A DNA stretch of 64,000 bases from CALXQW01 sp031553045 (lineage in GTDB: Bacteria > Verrucomicrobiota > Verrucomicrobiia > Opitutales > Intestinicryptomonadaceae), in contig JAVBLZ010000006.1 of the NCBI GenBank assembly GCA_031553045.1, forward strand, positions 186,001-250,000, in the 5' to 3' direction. The notes beneath the pieces were generated by a model. That model made no database searches, was not told the DNA's origin, and saw nothing but the letters and a program-made list of their open reading frames with translations. How positions within the stretch are numbered: the stretch's first letter is position 1; each line of letters starts with the position of its first letter. Positions 62,317 to 64,000 of this stretch are shown piece after piece. The position numbers and the translations under genes are program-made.

Positions 62317-63402
62317 ATGAATCCAGATTCTGACAACAGTTTCCTATTTCTTCCCGATGATGCGTTTTTTGTGAAAATATTGGACGCATCAAAAGAACTG
62401 AATGACGCCGATTGTAAAAGTTTGGCGGAGGCTTTTTTGGAATCTGCCAGCCCGCTTTCAGTAGAGTATTTGAGTTGGGGCTTTGTGCGCAAATCTTCAA
62501 AAATTGTGCTTTATGCGGCATCTACGGATAGACTGCTGAAAATCTTGCCCGAACAAGATATTTATAAGACGGCAAATTTTGCCTGTCCTGCACTATCAAT
62601 TTTGGCACTAGGGGTTGGTACTGAGCGTGATGCAATAGCAAAGTTCAATCAAAATTTTGTGGCAATAAAGTTTGAAAATGCGGAAATCAAAAGCTTGTCA
62701 ATCTTCACTTCAGACCCTTCAAAGTCTGACGATGACAATCTAACGGAATTTCTGAATGCTGAAAAAATCGCCCTAGGCGCTTATGATATCTATGACATAG
62801 TATCCGTAAAAGAAACATTTTCAAAATTGCGTTTTGAGATTAAAAACAACACAAAAAATGAGGTAATCCAACTTAAATTGCCATTGCTCTCTTTTCGCAA
62901 AAATTCAGATGTACGTACGCAAGATATTTTGAAATCGGCGGCTAAACGCAGGCTTAACGGGCTTTTGGCAAACGGCGGCATTTTTGCGATACTTCTATTT
63001 TTCTTATTTTTACTTGTTTGGCAGTCAAAAGTTTTTCTGGACAAATTTAATGTGTCTAAGCTTGAAGAAGAACTGCTCACGCTTTCACCCGCTTCTCAAA
63101 AAATTTTAGAAATGAATGAGCAGTTAAATTATTTGAATTCATTTTCAAAAGAAGCGCTCTTTAATGTGCGTTTGTTGGCCATAGTAAATCAATATAGACC
63201 AAAAGATGTTGTGTTTTCCAAATCTTTGGCGAATACATCAAACGCTCTAGACATTGAGGGGGTAGCCCAAAGCATAGACAGTGTAAATGTCTATCAAGAA
63301 GCTTTGCTTGCAGACCCTTTTATTGCAGATGCTGAAATGAATATTTTAAATTCTAAATCCGGCGCAACTCGGTTTCGTCTGAAACTTAAATTCAATTTTT
63401 AA
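62317..63402 (+). CDS. gspL: GspL-like inner-membrane protein
   Basis: 361 residues from the ATG at 62317. The N-terminal 215 residues are a soluble domain consistent with the actin-like cytoplasmic part of GspL/PilM, then a transmembrane helix (GGIFAILLFFLFLLVW, near 225-243), then a periplasmic coil and a ferredoxin-like end (TRFRLKLKF). In the T2SS it links the ATPase GspE to the pseudopilus assembly. Sequence divergence is high; position after gspK is the main support. Confidence 0.75.
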   Translation: MNPDSDNSFLFLPDDAFFVKILDASKELNDADCKSLAEAFLESASPLSVEYLSWGFVRKSSKIVLYAASTDRLLKILPEQDIYKTANFACPALSILALGVGTERDAIAKFNQNFVAIKFENAEIKSLSIFTSDPSKSDDDNLTEFLNAEKIALGAYDIYDIVSVKETFSKLRFEIKNNTKNEVIQLKLPLLSFRKNSDVRTQDILKSAAKRRLNGLLANGGIFAILLFFLFLLVWQSKVFLDKFNVSKLEEELLTLSPASQKILEMNEQLNYLNSFSKEALFNVRLLAIVNQYRPKDVVFSKSLANTSNALDIEGVAQSIDSVNVYQEALLADPFIADAEMNILNSKSGATRFRLKLKFNF

Positions 63403-63410
63403 TTACACCA

Positions 63411-63944
63411 ATGCTGACAAAAATTAAAAATTTTTATGCAAAGCGCAAAAGGCGTGAAAAAATCATACTTTGGGTTTTCATATTGGTTCTTTTGGGCATT
63501 TGGTATTCTGAACTTGTAAAGGCCGGCAACCACGTCTCTACCCAACTTGTTGAACTAAGCGGTAAAAAATCTGTGGCGGAAACCGTGTTGTCTCAAAAAG
63601 AATCCATAATAAACTCTCTTGAAAACGCCAAAAAAAATCTGGATGTAACAAAAACACTGCCGTCCAAAGATTTTCTTAAGAGCGTTGAAGAATTTGCAAA
63701 GGCCAGTGGCATTAGCTATGAAATCTCATCCCTATCCACTGTATCTTTGGATAAAACCAAAATACATTCTGTAAAGTTGTATGCCCAAAAATCGGATATG
63801 GAAAAATTGATTATTTTTGAAAAATCTGTGCACGAGCGTTCGCCATATATTACTATGCAGGAAGCATCTTTTAATTCAGACGATAAAGGTCTGATAACAG
63901 CCAGATATACTTTGTCTTCATTTGAATTTATAACCCAAAATTGA
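63411..63944 (+). CDS. gspM: GspM-like inner-membrane protein
   Basis: 177 residues. Basic cytoplasmic N-terminus (NFYAKRKRREK), one helix (IILWVFILVLLGIWYSEL), then a coiled coil and a ferredoxin-like periplasmic domain (HSVKLYAQKSDMEKLIIFEK). This is the GspM/PilO layout; GspM pairs with GspL in the inner-membrane platform. It lies 8 nt after gspL and 2 nt before the next gene. Confidence 0.72.
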   Translation: MLTKIKNFYAKRKRREKIILWVFILVLLGIWYSELVKAGNHVSTQLVELSGKKSVAETVLSQKESIINSLENAKKNLDVTKTLPSKDFLKSVEEFAKASGISYEISSLSTVSLDKTKIHSVKLYAQKSDMEKLIIFEKSVHERSPYITMQEASFNSDDKGLITARYTLSSFEFITQN

Positions 63945-63946
63945 TT

Positions 63947-64000
63947 ATGTGGAAAATATTTATAATCTTAATTTGCGCACTCGGCGCTAAAATAATTTTT
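63947..64000 (+). CDS. N-terminal fragment of the next secretion-operon gene
   Basis: Only 18 codons are in the window, reading MWKIFIILICALGAKIIF, a basic-hydrophobic start like a signal peptide. It begins 2 nt after gspM. In many gsp operons the next gene encodes the secretin GspD or a related exported protein; this cannot be confirmed here. Confidence 0.5.
   Translation, partial: MWKIFIILICALGAKIIF

Noticed and set aside
1..64000. tRNA, rRNA, CRISPR array, insertion sequence or prophage
   Set aside because: None was recognised by eye: no transposase-like protein, no regularly spaced direct repeats and no conserved rRNA blocks. A tRNAscan search would be needed to exclude a missed tRNA.

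Overview
The window is a gene-dense, AT-rich (about 40% GC by eye) stretch of bacterial chromosome with about 62 protein-coding genes, almost all of them housekeeping or cell-envelope functions. No tRNA, rRNA, CRISPR array, prophage or insertion sequence is visible. The mix of Tat-exported Gfo/Idh/MocA oxidoreductases and a Tat-exported TIM-barrel protein, periplasmic sulfatases, a type II secretion (Gsp) operon, the zinc-free form of bL33 and several proteins typical of the Planctomycetes-Verrucomicrobia-Chlamydiae group suggests a Verrucomicrobiota-like organism, possibly an anaerobic gut or host-associated Opitutae relative. The phylum is inferred, not demonstrated. Rubrerythrin under a PerR-like regulator, together with B12 import and MeaB, fits an anaerobe that uses methylmalonyl-CoA chemistry.

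Layout. 1-3119 (minus strand): rsmA, an alpha/beta hydrolase, a YajL/DJ-1 protein and a membrane protein (possible O-antigen ligase) that runs off the left edge. 3212-4559: mazG and a YgjP-type metalloprotein. 4539-6574 (minus): polyprenyl diphosphate synthase and hemA. 6662-9499: a CPBP protease, dus and a TPR protein. 9500-11204: two secreted proteins. 11365-15356: pyrB, pyrC, a second CPBP protease and thiL. 15344-16990 (minus): a large secreted repeat protein. 17091-18557: a DEAD-box helicase. 18679-20016 (minus): a Tat oxidoreductase. 20209-21087: hisG. 21138-23589: a cobalamin riboswitch controlling a TonB-dependent receptor (BtuB-like). 23667-28634: rpmG, rmuC, meaB, a Xer recombinase and a Sel1-repeat protein. 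28709-34476: valS and two convergent sulfatases. 34680-38021 (minus): perR-rubrerythrin, a secreted protein and a Tat oxidoreductase. 38328-42293: dnaK, groES, groEL. 42500-45278 (minus): a Pal-like lipoprotein, a polymerase-like membrane protein and a coiled-coil protein. 45394-50678: prfB with its programmed frameshift, conserved hypotheticals, an M23 peptidase, eno. 50882-55223: ilvN, ilvC, hemC and a large basic protein of unknown function. 55455-58808: two Gfo/Idh/MocA proteins flanking a TIM-barrel protein. 58965-64000: a type II secretion operon gspG-H-I-J-K-L-M, with the next gene entering at the right edge.

Functional links. The cobalamin riboswitch and TonB receptor fit with MeaB, the chaperone of a B12-dependent mutase that must lie elsewhere. 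The Tat oxidoreductases, TIM-barrel protein and sulfatases look like periplasmic processing of sulfated or modified sugars. The PerR-like repressor and rubrerythrin share one operon, and an operator-like palindrome overlaps its promoter. Several predicted promoters (rsmA, perR, first sulfatase, dnaK) lie so close to the start codon that the transcripts would have almost no leader.

No clearly new multi-gene system was found. The best candidates for undescribed biology are the 592-residue basic protein (53445-55223), the repeat protein with a possible inactive protease-like fold (15344-16990), and the promoter architecture noted above. All coordinates and motifs were read by eye; no database search was run.
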